A DNA stretch of 64,000 bases from Micromonospora endolithica (GTDB lineage Bacteria > Actinomycetota > Actinomycetes > Mycobacteriales > Micromonosporaceae). The stretch lies in assembly GCF_003626595.1 (NCBI RefSeq), contig NZ_RBAK01000003.1, positions 310,001 to 374,000 on the forward strand, written 5' to 3'. Position 1 is the first letter of the stretch; every line of letters starts with the position of its first letter. The position numbers were made by a program, and so were the translations under genes. The notes beneath the pieces are model-generated. The model did not search any database. It had not been told where the DNA came from and worked only from the letters and a program-made list of their open reading frames with translations. Below, piece by piece: positions 39,239-47,226 of the stretch.

Positions 39239-40918
39239 TCAGTCGAGCGAGGGCAGCGAGGGGCCCAGGACGTCGTCCGCGTCCACGATCGTGTACGCGT
39301 ACCCCTGCTCGGCCAGGAAGCGCTGCCGGTGTGCCGCGTACTCGGTGTCGATCGTGTCCCGGGAGACGACGGTGTAGAAGTGCGCCTGCCGGCCGTCGGC
39401 CTTCGGCCGCAGCACCCGCCCCAGCCGCTGCGCCTCCTCCTGCCGGGAGCCGAACGTGCCGGAGACCTGGATCGCCACCGCCGCCTCCGGCAGATCGATC
39501 GAGAAGTTTCCCACCTTCGAGATCACCAGGGTGCGGATCGCGCCCGAGCGGAACGCGTCGAACAGCCGCTCCCGTTCCTTGTTCGTGGTGGAACCCTGGA
39601 TGATCGGGGCGTCCAGATATTCGCCGAGCTGGTGCAACTGGTCGAGGAATCCGCCGATGACCAGCACCTGCTCCTGCGGGTGCCGCTCCACGAGTGCGCG
39701 AACCACCGGCATCTTCGTCCGGGCGGTCGCCGCCATCCGGTAGCGCTCCTCGGCCTCCGCCGTCGCGTACGACATGCGTTCCGCGTCGGTCAGGGTCACC
39801 CGGACCTCGGTGCACTGGGCCGGGGCGATCCACCCCTGCGACTCGATGTCCTTCCACGGCGCGTCGTACCGCTTGGGGCCGATCAGGCTGAACACGTCGC
39901 CCTCCCGCCCGTCCTCGCGTACCAGAGTGGCGGTCAGGCCCAGCCGGCGGCGGGCCTGGAGGTCCGCGGTGAAGCGGAAGATCGGCGCGGGCAGCAGGTG
40001 CACCTCGTCGTAGACGACCAGGCCCCAGTCGCGGGCGCCGAACAGGTCCAGGTGGGTGAACGCGCCGCCGCGCCGCGAGGTGAGCACCTGGTACGTGGCG
40101 ATGGTGACCGGGCGGATCTCCTTGCGCTCGCCGGAGTACTCGCCGATCTCCTCCTCGGTCAGCGACGTGCGGGCGATCAGCTCCCGCTTCCACTGCCGGC
40201 CGGCGACCGTGTTGGTGACCAGGATCAGCGTGGTGGCCTTCGCCTCGGCCATCGCCGCCGCGCCGACCAGCGTCTTGCCGGCGCCGCAGGGCAGCACCAC
40301 CACACCCGACCCGCCGGCCCAGAACGCCTCCACGGCCTCCCGCTGGTAGGACCGCAGCGTCCACGGCTTCGACCCGTCCTTGCCGTCCGTGGCAAGGTCG
40401 ATGGGGTGCGCCTCGCCGTCGACGTAACCGGCCAGGTCCTCCGCGGGCCAGCCCAGCTTGAGCAGCGCCTGCTTGAGCCGGCCCCGCTCGGACGGGTGCA
40501 CCTGGATGGTGTCGTCGTCGAGCTTGGTGCCGAGCATGCCGGCGAGTTTCTTGCTCTTGGCCACCTCGATCAGGACCACCCGGTCCAGGGCACGCAGCAC
40601 CAGGCCGTGGGCCGGGTCGTTGGCGAGCTGGAGCCGGCCGTACCGGTCCATCGTCTCGGCCACGTCGACCAGCAGCGCGTGCGGGACCGGATAGCGCGAG
40701 TACTTGAGCAGCGCGTCCACCACGCCCTCGGCGTCGTGGCCGGCGGCCCGCGCGTTCCACAGTCCCAGCGGCGTCAGCCGGTAGGTGTGCACATGCTCGG
40801 GGGAGCGCTCCAGCTCGGCGAAGGGTGCGATGGCCATCCGGCAGGCCTGCGCGTCGGGGTGGTCGATCTCCAGCAGCAGCGTCTTGTCCGACTGCACGAT
40901 CAGGGGTCCACCGCTCAC
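39239..40918 (-). CDS. XPB/Rad25-type DNA repair helicase
   Basis: 559 residues from GTG 40918 (conserved SGGPLIVQSDKTLLLEIDHP opening, AGGAAAGAGG upstream); GTG 40951 is in frame but lacks a site. An N-terminal damage-recognition-like domain is followed by superfamily 2 helicase motifs: VVLPCGAGKTLVGA (I), VVYDEVHLLPA (II, DEVH), LGLTATLVREDG (III), and motif VI GTFGSRQEEAQRLGRVLRPK. Bacterial XPB unwinds 3' to 5' and is thought to act in repair or replication restart. A helicase-associated protein is encoded at 42366-44843 on the same strand. Confidence 0.92.
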   Translation of the reverse strand: MSGGPLIVQSDKTLLLEIDHPDAQACRMAIAPFAELERSPEHVHTYRLTPLGLWNARAAGHDAEGVVDALLKYSRYPVPHALLVDVAETMDRYGRLQLANDPAHGLVLRALDRVVLIEVAKSKKLAGMLGTKLDDDTIQVHPSERGRLKQALLKLGWPAEDLAGYVDGEAHPIDLATDGKDGSKPWTLRSYQREAVEAFWAGGSGVVVLPCGAGKTLVGAAAMAEAKATTLILVTNTVAGRQWKRELIARTSLTEEEIGEYSGERKEIRPVTIATYQVLTSRRGGAFTHLDLFGARDWGLVVYDEVHLLPAPIFRFTADLQARRRLGLTATLVREDGREGDVFSLIGPKRYDAPWKDIESQGWIAPAQCTEVRVTLTDAERMSYATAEAEERYRMAATARTKMPVVRALVERHPQEQVLVIGGFLDQLHQLGEYLDAPIIQGSTTNKERERLFDAFRSGAIRTLVISKVGNFSIDLPEAAVAIQVSGTFGSRQEEAQRLGRVLRPKADGRQAHFYTVVSRDTIDTEYAAHRQRFLAEQGYAYTIVDADDVLGPSLPSLD

Positions 40919-41092
40919 GCCCGCGCCTCTTTCCTCGTCGGTGTCGGCCACCGAACCGGCGCTTGACCGGCCCCGGACCGACCATCCAGTGTTGCACGCA
41001 TCCGGCGCACGCCGAGAAAACCGCGCAACGAGGCAACCAGCACCCGGCCCCGGACGTCTAGCAGGGTGACAGCTGTCTCACCGGGAGGCGCC

Positions 41093-41977
41093 ATGACGCA
41101 CATCCGAAACACCGTTCGGGTCGTCGCCCTGGCAGCGGTCATGCTGGTCGGGGCCGGTGCGTGTGCGTTCGATCCGCGGGCCGACGGTGGCCGGGGCGGG
41201 GGATCCGTCCCGGTCGGTGCCGCGGAGCGGGGAACGGGGGCGAGCGACACGCCCGGTCCGGACCGGGAGACCCGGGCCGCCGACACCCCGAAGCCGAAAC
41301 CCACCCGCAGCCGGACCGCGCCGAGCCCGCGCGCCCCGGAGCCGAGCCGCACCGCGCCGAGGCCGCGGCCGTCGCCGTCCGCGAAGGGTTGCCCGCAGGG
41401 CGAGTACCAGCGCGCGGTGGAGACCTACCTCACCCGCCTCGGCGGGTTCGGCACGATCACCGTCGACGGCCGGCAGTCGGCCGCCGACTGCGCCGCGATC
41501 AAGAGCTTCCAGCGGCGGTACGACATCCGCCCGGTCCAGGGCCGCGCCGGACCGACCACGTACGACGTGGCCAAGCGGCTCGCCACCACCGACACCGACG
41601 CCTGCGGCGCGGGTTCCGGCACCACCTTCTGCATCGACCTGACCCGGCAGACCACCTGGGTGATGCGCAACGGGCGGGTCCTGGAGAAGCCGACCGTGAC
41701 CCGGACCGGGATGCCCGGCTACCGCACCCCGGCCGGCACGTTCAGGATCAACTACCGGAACGTGAAGGAGTGGTCCAACCCGTACGAGGTGTGGTTGCCG
41801 TACTGGCAGCACTTCACCCAGGGAATGGGCTACCACGAGACCACCACCTACCTGCACGACAAGGCGATCGGCTCGCACGGCTGCGTCAACCTGCTGCACG
41901 ACGACGCGGTGCGCTACTGGAAGTTGGGCAAGGTCGGCTCCCGGGTCGTGCTCATCGGCCGGCGTCCCGGCACCTGA
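41093..41977 (+). CDS. L,D-transpeptidase lipoprotein with a peptidoglycan-binding domain
   Basis: 294 residues from ATG 41093 with GGGAGG upstream. A lipoprotein signal peptide ends LVGAGAC (lipidated Cys at about 24). A Pro/Thr/Arg-rich linker follows (residues about 25-100). A PG_binding_1 domain is next (QRAVETYLTRLGGFGTITVD, SFQRRYDIRPVQG). The YkuD domain ends with the catalytic SHGCVNL motif (C264) preceded by the histidine in YLHDKAIGSHG. It should form 3-3 cross-links in peptidoglycan outside the cell. Confidence 0.92.
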   Translation: MTHIRNTVRVVALAAVMLVGAGACAFDPRADGGRGGGSVPVGAAERGTGASDTPGPDRETRAADTPKPKPTRSRTAPSPRAPEPSRTAPRPRPSPSAKGCPQGEYQRAVETYLTRLGGFGTITVDGRQSAADCAAIKSFQRRYDIRPVQGRAGPTTYDVAKRLATTDTDACGAGSGTTFCIDLTRQTTWVMRNGRVLEKPTVTRTGMPGYRTPAGTFRINYRNVKEWSNPYEVWLPYWQHFTQGMGYHETTTYLHDKAIGSHGCVNLLHDDAVRYWKLGKVGSRVVLIGRRPGT

Positions 41978-42076
41978 GCACCGCACACCTGGTCCGTTCC
42001 GGGTTTTAACCCCTGTCACTTCGGTCCCTGCCCTGCCACGCTGGACGTCAGGGCGCGGGACGGACGGGGAGGCGGG

Positions 42077-42355
42077 ATGACGGTCGACCGGGACACGATC
42101 CGGGAACAGGACCACCAGCAGAGCCGCGGGCTGAGCCACGAGCAGGGTTTCCCGTTGGACGAACCGGCCGAGGTCACCACCGCGACCGTGGTCGGCTACA
42201 CCATCGCCGCGGTGCTGTTGACCGGCTGGTTCCTCTTCGGCTGGCTGGTGCAGCGACAGGGCTTCGTCGCCTCGGTGGGAGAGACCGCCGGCACCGCCTT
42301 CGGGCTGCTGCTCGCCGTCGCCATCGTCGGGACGGTACGCCAGAGCCGGCGCTGA
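42077..42355 (+). CDS. Small membrane protein, one or two helices
   Basis: 92 residues from ATG 42077, with GGGAGG 4 nt upstream. Residues 1-35 are polar and acidic (DREQDHQQSRGLSHEQG), then two hydrophobic segments (VVGYTIAAVLLTGWFLFGWL and TAFGLLLAVAIVGTV) separated by a short basic loop. No family is recognised. It ends 10 nt from the stop of the facing helicase-associated gene. Confidence 0.7.
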   Translation: MTVDRDTIREQDHQQSRGLSHEQGFPLDEPAEVTTATVVGYTIAAVLLTGWFLFGWLVQRQGFVASVGETAGTAFGLLLAVAIVGTVRQSRR

Positions 42356-42365
42356 CCGGCCCCGC

Positions 42366-44843
42366 TCACTCCTCCAGCACCGCGGCGGTGATCCGGTGCA
42401 GGGCGAACGTGTGCAGCATCTCGGTCCGCTCGTCCTCGGCGCGCAGGTAACCCGCCCCGATCGACACCGGCCGCACCAGCCGCGACGCGGTCGCCCCGTG
42501 TGCGTCGACGTAACCCACCCAGACCAGCGCCTTGTCCCGTACCGCCTGCTGGAGCACCGCCAGCGCGTCGCTGTGGGTGTGCGCGGGCGTCGGGCGGGTG
42601 GGTGTACCGCCCCGGACGACCGCCGGGGCGCGCCGGGCCGCCCGAGCCGCCGCGTCGCCCCGCCGGATCTGCTCCACCACACCGAGCAGCCGGGGCAGGG
42701 ACAGTTTCGGGCCGGTCAACGGGTCGACCGTGCGGGTCGCCACCGACACCCGGGCCGGGGCGCGCCGGTTCTTCGGGCGGGACAGCACCGCCGAGCCGGC
42801 GGCGTCCTCGGGCACCGGGGCGTACCCGGCGTCGCGCAGGGTGAGCAGCATCCGGTTCACCTGGTAGGGGGTGGCCAGCACGGTCGGGGCCAGCCGACGA
42901 AACGCCAGCGGTTCCAGCCGCTTGTCGGCGAGCACCTCGGCGAGCAGTGCCTCGTCGTCGCTGCGCACGTACGCCCCGGCGGAACCGACCCGCAGCCCGC
43001 CGTGCTTGCGCGCCACGTCGTCCACCAGGTAGGTCAGACCCTGCGGTACCGGGGTGCGGGAGCGCCGCCGGAACAGCCCGTGCAGGTCGTCGGCCGAGTA
43101 GCCGGCGTCCAACGCGCGGCGCACGCTCGCCGGGGTGACCCGGTGCACGCTGGCCCCGCCCGCCGACTCGTGCTCGGCCACCACCTCCAGCTCGGCGGCG
43201 AGCGCCGGGTCGGGCGGGCCGGGCACCACCACGGTCAGGTCGGCCTGGACCAGGAAGTGGTCCACCGGGGCGGGCAGCAGCGCGTCCAGCGCCCGCACGG
43301 CGGTCGACGGGTCCCCGCTCTCGGTGTCCGCCCGCAGCCCGAGCGGGTCGTCGGCGCCCCGCTCGTCGGCCGACGTGACGTCCGCCAGCAGCAGCCGCCC
43401 GTACGAGGTGAGCGCCCCCAGCCCGGTCACGCCCAGCGTGGCCGCCTCGGCCAGCACCTCCCGATGCGCGGTCTCCCGCCCCCGGGCGCGGCGCGGAGCC
43501 CGCCAGTCGAGCAGCTCGAGCACCTCCTCCGGGGTGGGTGCGGTGGCCGGTTCCAGGTCGGCCAGTACGCCGAGGACGGCCCGTCGGGCGGCCGGCGCGC
43601 CGGCCCGTTCCGCCTCGGCGGAGAGCACGGCGATCGGGCGGTCCCGGTCGTCGCGCTGCCCGACCAGACCGGCCTGGCGGGTCATGGTCAGCCAGGCCCG
43701 GCCGAGCTGTTCCCAGCGCTGGGCCAGTGACACCGCCCGCCACACCTCGTAGCCGCCGGTGGGCAGGACCTGCTGGTCGGCGCCGTACCGGCCGGTGGTC
43801 GCGCCGGGCAGGTCCATCTCACCGACCAGGCCGGCCGCGTACGCCACCTCCAGCAGCAGCGCCGCCGCCGACTCGTCCAGCCCCACCGCGCGGGCCAGCC
43901 GGCGCAGGTCACGCACGCCGAGGCCACCGGAGCGGAGCACCGGCGCGGGTTCGGCGGCGAGCTGTTCCAGCAGCGCCTCGGTCTGGCGTACCGCCTCCAT
44001 GGTCTGCCCGGCCCCCGCGGAGTCGGCGGCCTTCGGCTCCCGCGGTGCCGCCGCGACCGGCGGTGCGGCGGTGCGCAGCGCGCCCAGCGGGCCGGTGTCC
44101 CGGCGCAGCAGCAGCCCGACCTCCCGGGGCAGCTCGACGGTGCCGGCCGCACCGGTCTTCCCACCGGAGACCGGCACCAGCAGCCGGTGGTCGACCAGCC
44201 AGCGCACCGGGGATCCGGTCGGCGCGCCGCCGTTGGTGGCGTCCGGTGGCAGGTCGTCCTCGCCGCCGACCGGCGGCGCCAGCAGCGCGCCGGGCGGGAC
44301 GCTGCCCACCGGCGGGCCGGCGGCGAGCCGGTCCAGGATCGCCCGGGCCGACGGCGGGGCCGCCAGCAGCGTCCGCCGCAGCTTCGCCGGGTCGGCGCAG
44401 AGGGCCGCCGTCCGCAGGTCCAGCTCCGCCGCCGGTCGGCCGAGCCCCGCCGGGTACGGGGACAGCTCGTCGATGCCACCCACCAGGTGCAGGGCGGTGT
44501 CCGGGCCGTACAGCAGGAGCAGCCCGCGCAGTCGGTGCACCGCCGCGCGCACCTCGGCGGGTGCCGGCGGGCGTGGTCCGGTGGTGGCCATGGTCTGCAC
44601 CCCGTCGACCGAGGTGGTGCCGTTCTCCGGGTCCCGGGTGAGTCGGGCGGCGTCGAGGATCAGCAGGGTGAACTGGTCCAGCCCGTCCAGGGCGCGCGCC
44701 ACCGACACCCGGGACTGGGCCCGGATGGCGAGCGCGGACAGGTCGGCCGGCACGGGTACGACGAGGTCGGGCCGCGCCTGGAGCAGCGCGGCGAGCGCCT
44801 CGTCCGGCAGGGCCCGCAGGTGATCGGCGAGTGAGGTGGTCAT
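42366..44843 (-). CDS. Helicase-associated domain protein (Helic_C_3-like)
   Basis: 825 residues from ATG 44843. The start is MTTSLADHLRALPDEALAAL with PDLVVPVPADLSALAIRAQS, and the C-terminal half includes FLVQADLTVVVPGPPDP and a WYL-like end (KALVWVGYVDAHGATASRLV). This matches the actinobacterial proteins annotated as helicase-associated or XPB/Ssl2-associated. No Walker motifs are present, so it is not itself a helicase. A role with the XPB helicase at 39239 is inferred from shared strand and common co-occurrence. Confidence 0.82.
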   Translation of the reverse strand: MTTSLADHLRALPDEALAALLQARPDLVVPVPADLSALAIRAQSRVSVARALDGLDQFTLLILDAARLTRDPENGTTSVDGVQTMATTGPRPPAPAEVRAAVHRLRGLLLLYGPDTALHLVGGIDELSPYPAGLGRPAAELDLRTAALCADPAKLRRTLLAAPPSARAILDRLAAGPPVGSVPPGALLAPPVGGEDDLPPDATNGGAPTGSPVRWLVDHRLLVPVSGGKTGAAGTVELPREVGLLLRRDTGPLGALRTAAPPVAAAPREPKAADSAGAGQTMEAVRQTEALLEQLAAEPAPVLRSGGLGVRDLRRLARAVGLDESAAALLLEVAYAAGLVGEMDLPGATTGRYGADQQVLPTGGYEVWRAVSLAQRWEQLGRAWLTMTRQAGLVGQRDDRDRPIAVLSAEAERAGAPAARRAVLGVLADLEPATAPTPEEVLELLDWRAPRRARGRETAHREVLAEAATLGVTGLGALTSYGRLLLADVTSADERGADDPLGLRADTESGDPSTAVRALDALLPAPVDHFLVQADLTVVVPGPPDPALAAELEVVAEHESAGGASVHRVTPASVRRALDAGYSADDLHGLFRRRSRTPVPQGLTYLVDDVARKHGGLRVGSAGAYVRSDDEALLAEVLADKRLEPLAFRRLAPTVLATPYQVNRMLLTLRDAGYAPVPEDAAGSAVLSRPKNRRAPARVSVATRTVDPLTGPKLSLPRLLGVVEQIRRGDAAARAARRAPAVVRGGTPTRPTPAHTHSDALAVLQQAVRDKALVWVGYVDAHGATASRLVRPVSIGAGYLRAEDERTEMLHTFALHRITAAVLEE

Positions 44844-44888
44844 CGTCGTTCCACGCTAGCCCGCCGGTGGGACTTCCCGCTTCTCGAC

Positions 44889-44894
44889 TAGGTT
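44889..44894 (+). promoter_or_regulatory. Candidate -10 hexamer for the HAD gene
   Basis: TAGGTT, 6 nt before ATG 44901. Confidence 0.45.
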
Positions 44895-44900
44895 CGGCCC

Positions 44901-45524
44901 ATGCCTGTCCTGACGGTCGGATTCGACCTCGACATGACCCTGGTCGACTCCCGCCCCGGCATCGCCGCCACCTACCGGGCACTGACCGCCCGCACCGGCG
45001 TGCACGTGGACGCCGACCTCGCCGTGTCCCGGCTGGGGCCGCCGCTGCGCACCGAGATCGCCCACTGGTTCCCGGCGGAGCAGGTGGAGGAGGCCGTGCT
45101 CGTCTACCGCGAGCTCTATCCGGCGTACGCGATCACGCCGACCGTGCCGCTGCCCGGCGCCCGGGCCGCCCTGGACGCGGTACGGGCGCGCGGTGGACGG
45201 GTGCTCGTCGTCACCTCCAAGATCGGGCGGTTGGCCCGGCTGCACCTGGACCACCTGGGACTGGTCGTGGACGAACTCGCCGGTGACCTGTTCGCGGAGG
45301 AGAAGGCGACCGCGCTGAAGGCGAACGGGGCCACCCACTACGTGGGCGACCACGTCGCGGACATGGTGGCGGCGGCAGCGGCCGGCGTACCCGGGATCGG
45401 CGTGGCGACCGGCCCCTGCGCGGCGGATGAGCTACGCGCGGCCGGTGCGGACACGGTGCTCGATGATCTAGGCGGATTCCCGGCGGCGCTGGACCGGATG
45501 ATCCGGTTAGCCTTGGAGCAGTAG
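44901..45524 (+). CDS. HAD-superfamily hydrolase
   Basis: 207 residues from ATG 44901. Motif I is FDLDMTLVDSRPGI, motif II VVTSK, and the end motif YVGDHVADMVAAAAAG. The helical cap between residues about 20-85 places it in subfamily IA, close to phosphoglycolate phosphatases. The unusual Met in DLDMTL replaces the usual Gly. It is probably transcribed with the cold-shock gene 27 nt downstream. Substrate unknown. Confidence 0.9.
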   Translation: MPVLTVGFDLDMTLVDSRPGIAATYRALTARTGVHVDADLAVSRLGPPLRTEIAHWFPAEQVEEAVLVYRELYPAYAITPTVPLPGARAALDAVRARGGRVLVVTSKIGRLARLHLDHLGLVVDELAGDLFAEEKATALKANGATHYVGDHVADMVAAAAAGVPGIGVATGPCAADELRAAGADTVLDDLGGFPAALDRMIRLALEQ

Positions 45525-45551
45525 ACGTATCGAGCGAAGCAGGGGTTTCAC

Positions 45552-45938
45552 GTGCCGACGGGTCGAGTGAAGTGGTTTGACGTGGCCAAGGGATACGGGT
45601 TCGTCACCAGCGACGAGGGTGGCGACGTGTTCCTGCCGAAGGCCGCGCTGCCGGCGGGTGTCACCGAGCTCAAGGGCGGGCAGCGGGTCGACTTCAGCGT
45701 GGTGGACAGCCGCCGGGGTGCCCAGGCGATGGGGGTGAAGCTGCTGGACGCGCCACCGTCGGTGGCGGAGCTGCGCCGCCGGCCGGCGGAGGAACTGCAC
45801 GGCCTCGTCGAGGACATGATCAAGGTGCTGGAGGCGAAGGTCCAGCCGGACCTGCGCCGGGGTCGTTTCCCGGACCGGAAGACCGCCCAGAAGGTCGCTC
45901 AGCTGGTCCACGCGGTGGCGCGCGAGCTGGAGGTCTGA
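45552..45938 (+). CDS. Cold-shock domain protein with a C-terminal extension
   Basis: 128 residues from GTG 45552, with AGGGG 8 nt upstream. The CSD is clear: GRVKWFDVAKGYGFVTSDEG with both RNP motifs (KGYGFV and DVFLP). Residues 70-128 form a charged helical extension (RRRPAEELHGLVEDMIKVLE) that ordinary CspA lacks; such long forms are usual in actinomycetes. It binds single-stranded nucleic acid. The last 40 nt overlap the 3' end of mqnD on the other strand. Confidence 0.9.
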   Translation: MPTGRVKWFDVAKGYGFVTSDEGGDVFLPKAALPAGVTELKGGQRVDFSVVDSRRGAQAMGVKLLDAPPSVAELRRRPAEELHGLVEDMIKVLEAKVQPDLRRGRFPDRKTAQKVAQLVHAVARELEV

Positions 45939-46762
45939 GGGACGAGCCCGGCGTCGGTGGCCCGACCGAGCAGCGCCTCCACGGCGGCGAATCCGGCGGC
46001 ACCCAGGTCGGCGGTGAACTCGTTGACGTAGAGCCCGATGTGCCGGTCCACCACGTCGGGCTCCATCTCCTGCGCGTGCGCCAGCACGTACTGCCGGCTC
46101 GCCGCCGGGTCGGCCCACGCCCGCCGGACGGACTCGCGGATCCACCCGGCGGCGGCCTCCGGGTCGACCGTGCCGCGCCGGGCCAGGATCGCGCCGAGCG
46201 GAATCGGCAGCCCGGTGCCGGCCTCCCACCACTCGCCGAGGTCCACCAGCGCGGTCAGTCCGTGCCGGGGGTAGGTGAACCGTGCCTCGTGGATGACCAG
46301 CCCCGCGTCGTACCGCCCCGCGGCCACGCCCGGCATGATCTCGTGGAACGGGACCACCTCGATCCGGGCCGGCGGCCGGTCCGCCGACCAGAGCCGGAAC
46401 AGCAGGTACGCCGTGGTGCGGTCACCCGGCACCGCCACCGTCGCACCGGTCAGGTCGGTGTCGCCGGCCGAGCCGGTGTCGTCGGGGCGACGGTCGCCGC
46501 CGCGGGTGAGGACGAGCGGGCCGCAGCCGCGGCCCAGCGCTCCGCCACAGGGCAGCAGGTGGTAGTCCTCCAGCAGCCACGGCAACGCCGCGTAACTCAC
46601 CTTGACCAGGTCGAAGGCCCCCCGTTCGGCGGCCGTGTTGGTGACATCGACGTCCGCGTACGTCACCTCGACCGGCGGTGCACCGGGCACCTGGCCGTGC
46701 ACGAGGGCGTGGAAGACGAACGTGTCGTTGGGGCAGGGCGAGATCGCCAGGGAGAGCGCCAC
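45899..46762 (-). CDS. mqnD: 1,4-dihydroxy-6-naphthoate synthase, futalosine pathway
   Basis: 287 residues from GTG 46762. It opens LSLAISPCPNDTFVFHALVH and has the periplasmic-binding-protein-like fold of MqnA/MqnD, with SYAALPWLLEDYHLLPCGGA and HEARFTYPRHGL. MqnD converts cyclic dehypoxanthinyl futalosine to dihydroxynaphthoate in the alternative menaquinone pathway. MqnB is encoded 1.4 kb upstream on the same strand, separated by an oppositely oriented gene. Confidence 0.92.
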   Translation of the reverse strand: MALSLAISPCPNDTFVFHALVHGQVPGAPPVEVTYADVDVTNTAAERGAFDLVKVSYAALPWLLEDYHLLPCGGALGRGCGPLVLTRGGDRRPDDTGSAGDTDLTGATVAVPGDRTTAYLLFRLWSADRPPARIEVVPFHEIMPGVAAGRYDAGLVIHEARFTYPRHGLTALVDLGEWWEAGTGLPIPLGAILARRGTVDPEAAAGWIRESVRRAWADPAASRQYVLAHAQEMEPDVVDRHIGLYVNEFTADLGAAGFAAVEALLGRATDAGLVPQTSSSRATAWTS

Positions 46763-46768
46763 GCACCC

Positions 46769-46774
46769 ACCGTA
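46769..46774 (-). promoter_or_regulatory. Candidate -10 hexamer for mqnD
   Basis: TACGGT on the minus strand, 6 nt before GTG 46762. Confidence 0.45.
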
Positions 46775-46930
46775 GCTCCGCCCCCGCCCCCGCCCCCGTC
46801 CTCGCCCCTCCCGGCTTCCCGGCTCTCCGGGTCTCCTGGCCTCCGGCCTCCCGGTCCCGGGTCCTGGGTCTCCTGGCCTCCCGGGCCTTTCAGGGCTCCC
46901 GGCCCCGGCGCTTCGGTCTCCGGCCGGGTC
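46775..46930. repeat. Pyrimidine-rich low-complexity tract with direct repeats
   Basis: The plus strand is dominated by C and T (CTCC, CCCGG units). A 16-nt sequence, GGGTCTCCTGGCCTCC, occurs at 46829-46844 and again at 46866-46881. No gene is supported here. Confidence 0.7.
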
Positions 46931-47178
46931 GGCGGCGACATGCGTGTCGCAGGTCCTTTCGAGCTGATGTCGTGGATGAATCGCGACCGGCGCGACAATT
47001 CGGCCCCCGCCTCTGCCCGCCGACCAGGGCTCCCCACCGCCTGCCCGCCGAGCAGAATCGCCCAGGCCGCCCAGGCCGGTTTTCTGCGTGATGACGTTCG
47101 TGACTCAGCTCGAAAGGGGCCTGCCTCACTACCCGCTCCTCCGCGGACAGATGCGCTTTCCACAGGTTTATCCACAGG
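46931..47178. other. Gene-free stretch holding dispersed repeat copies
   Basis: Includes a GCGACA/TGTCGC hairpin (about 46935-46950), dispersed repeat copy 2, a partial inverted copy at 47104-47115 and a TTATCCACA site at 47168. No supported coding frame. Confidence 0.55.
46956..46982 (+). repeat. Dispersed 27-nt extragenic repeat, copy 2
   Basis: CTTTCGAGCTGATGTCGT then GGATGAATC; 25 of 27 positions match the minus-strand copy at 39176-39202. A 12-nt inverted partial copy (TCAGCTCGAAAG) lies at 47104-47115. Confidence 0.75.
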
Positions 47179-47226
47179 ATGGCTCGGCCTGTTGAACGTC
47201 GTGGGCGGGCCCACGACCATGGTGGG

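Noticed and set aside
47168..47176. TTATCCACA, a perfect DnaA-box match
   Set aside because: Single site with no cluster, AT-rich unwinding region or dnaA/dnaN neighbours; not evidence for an origin.
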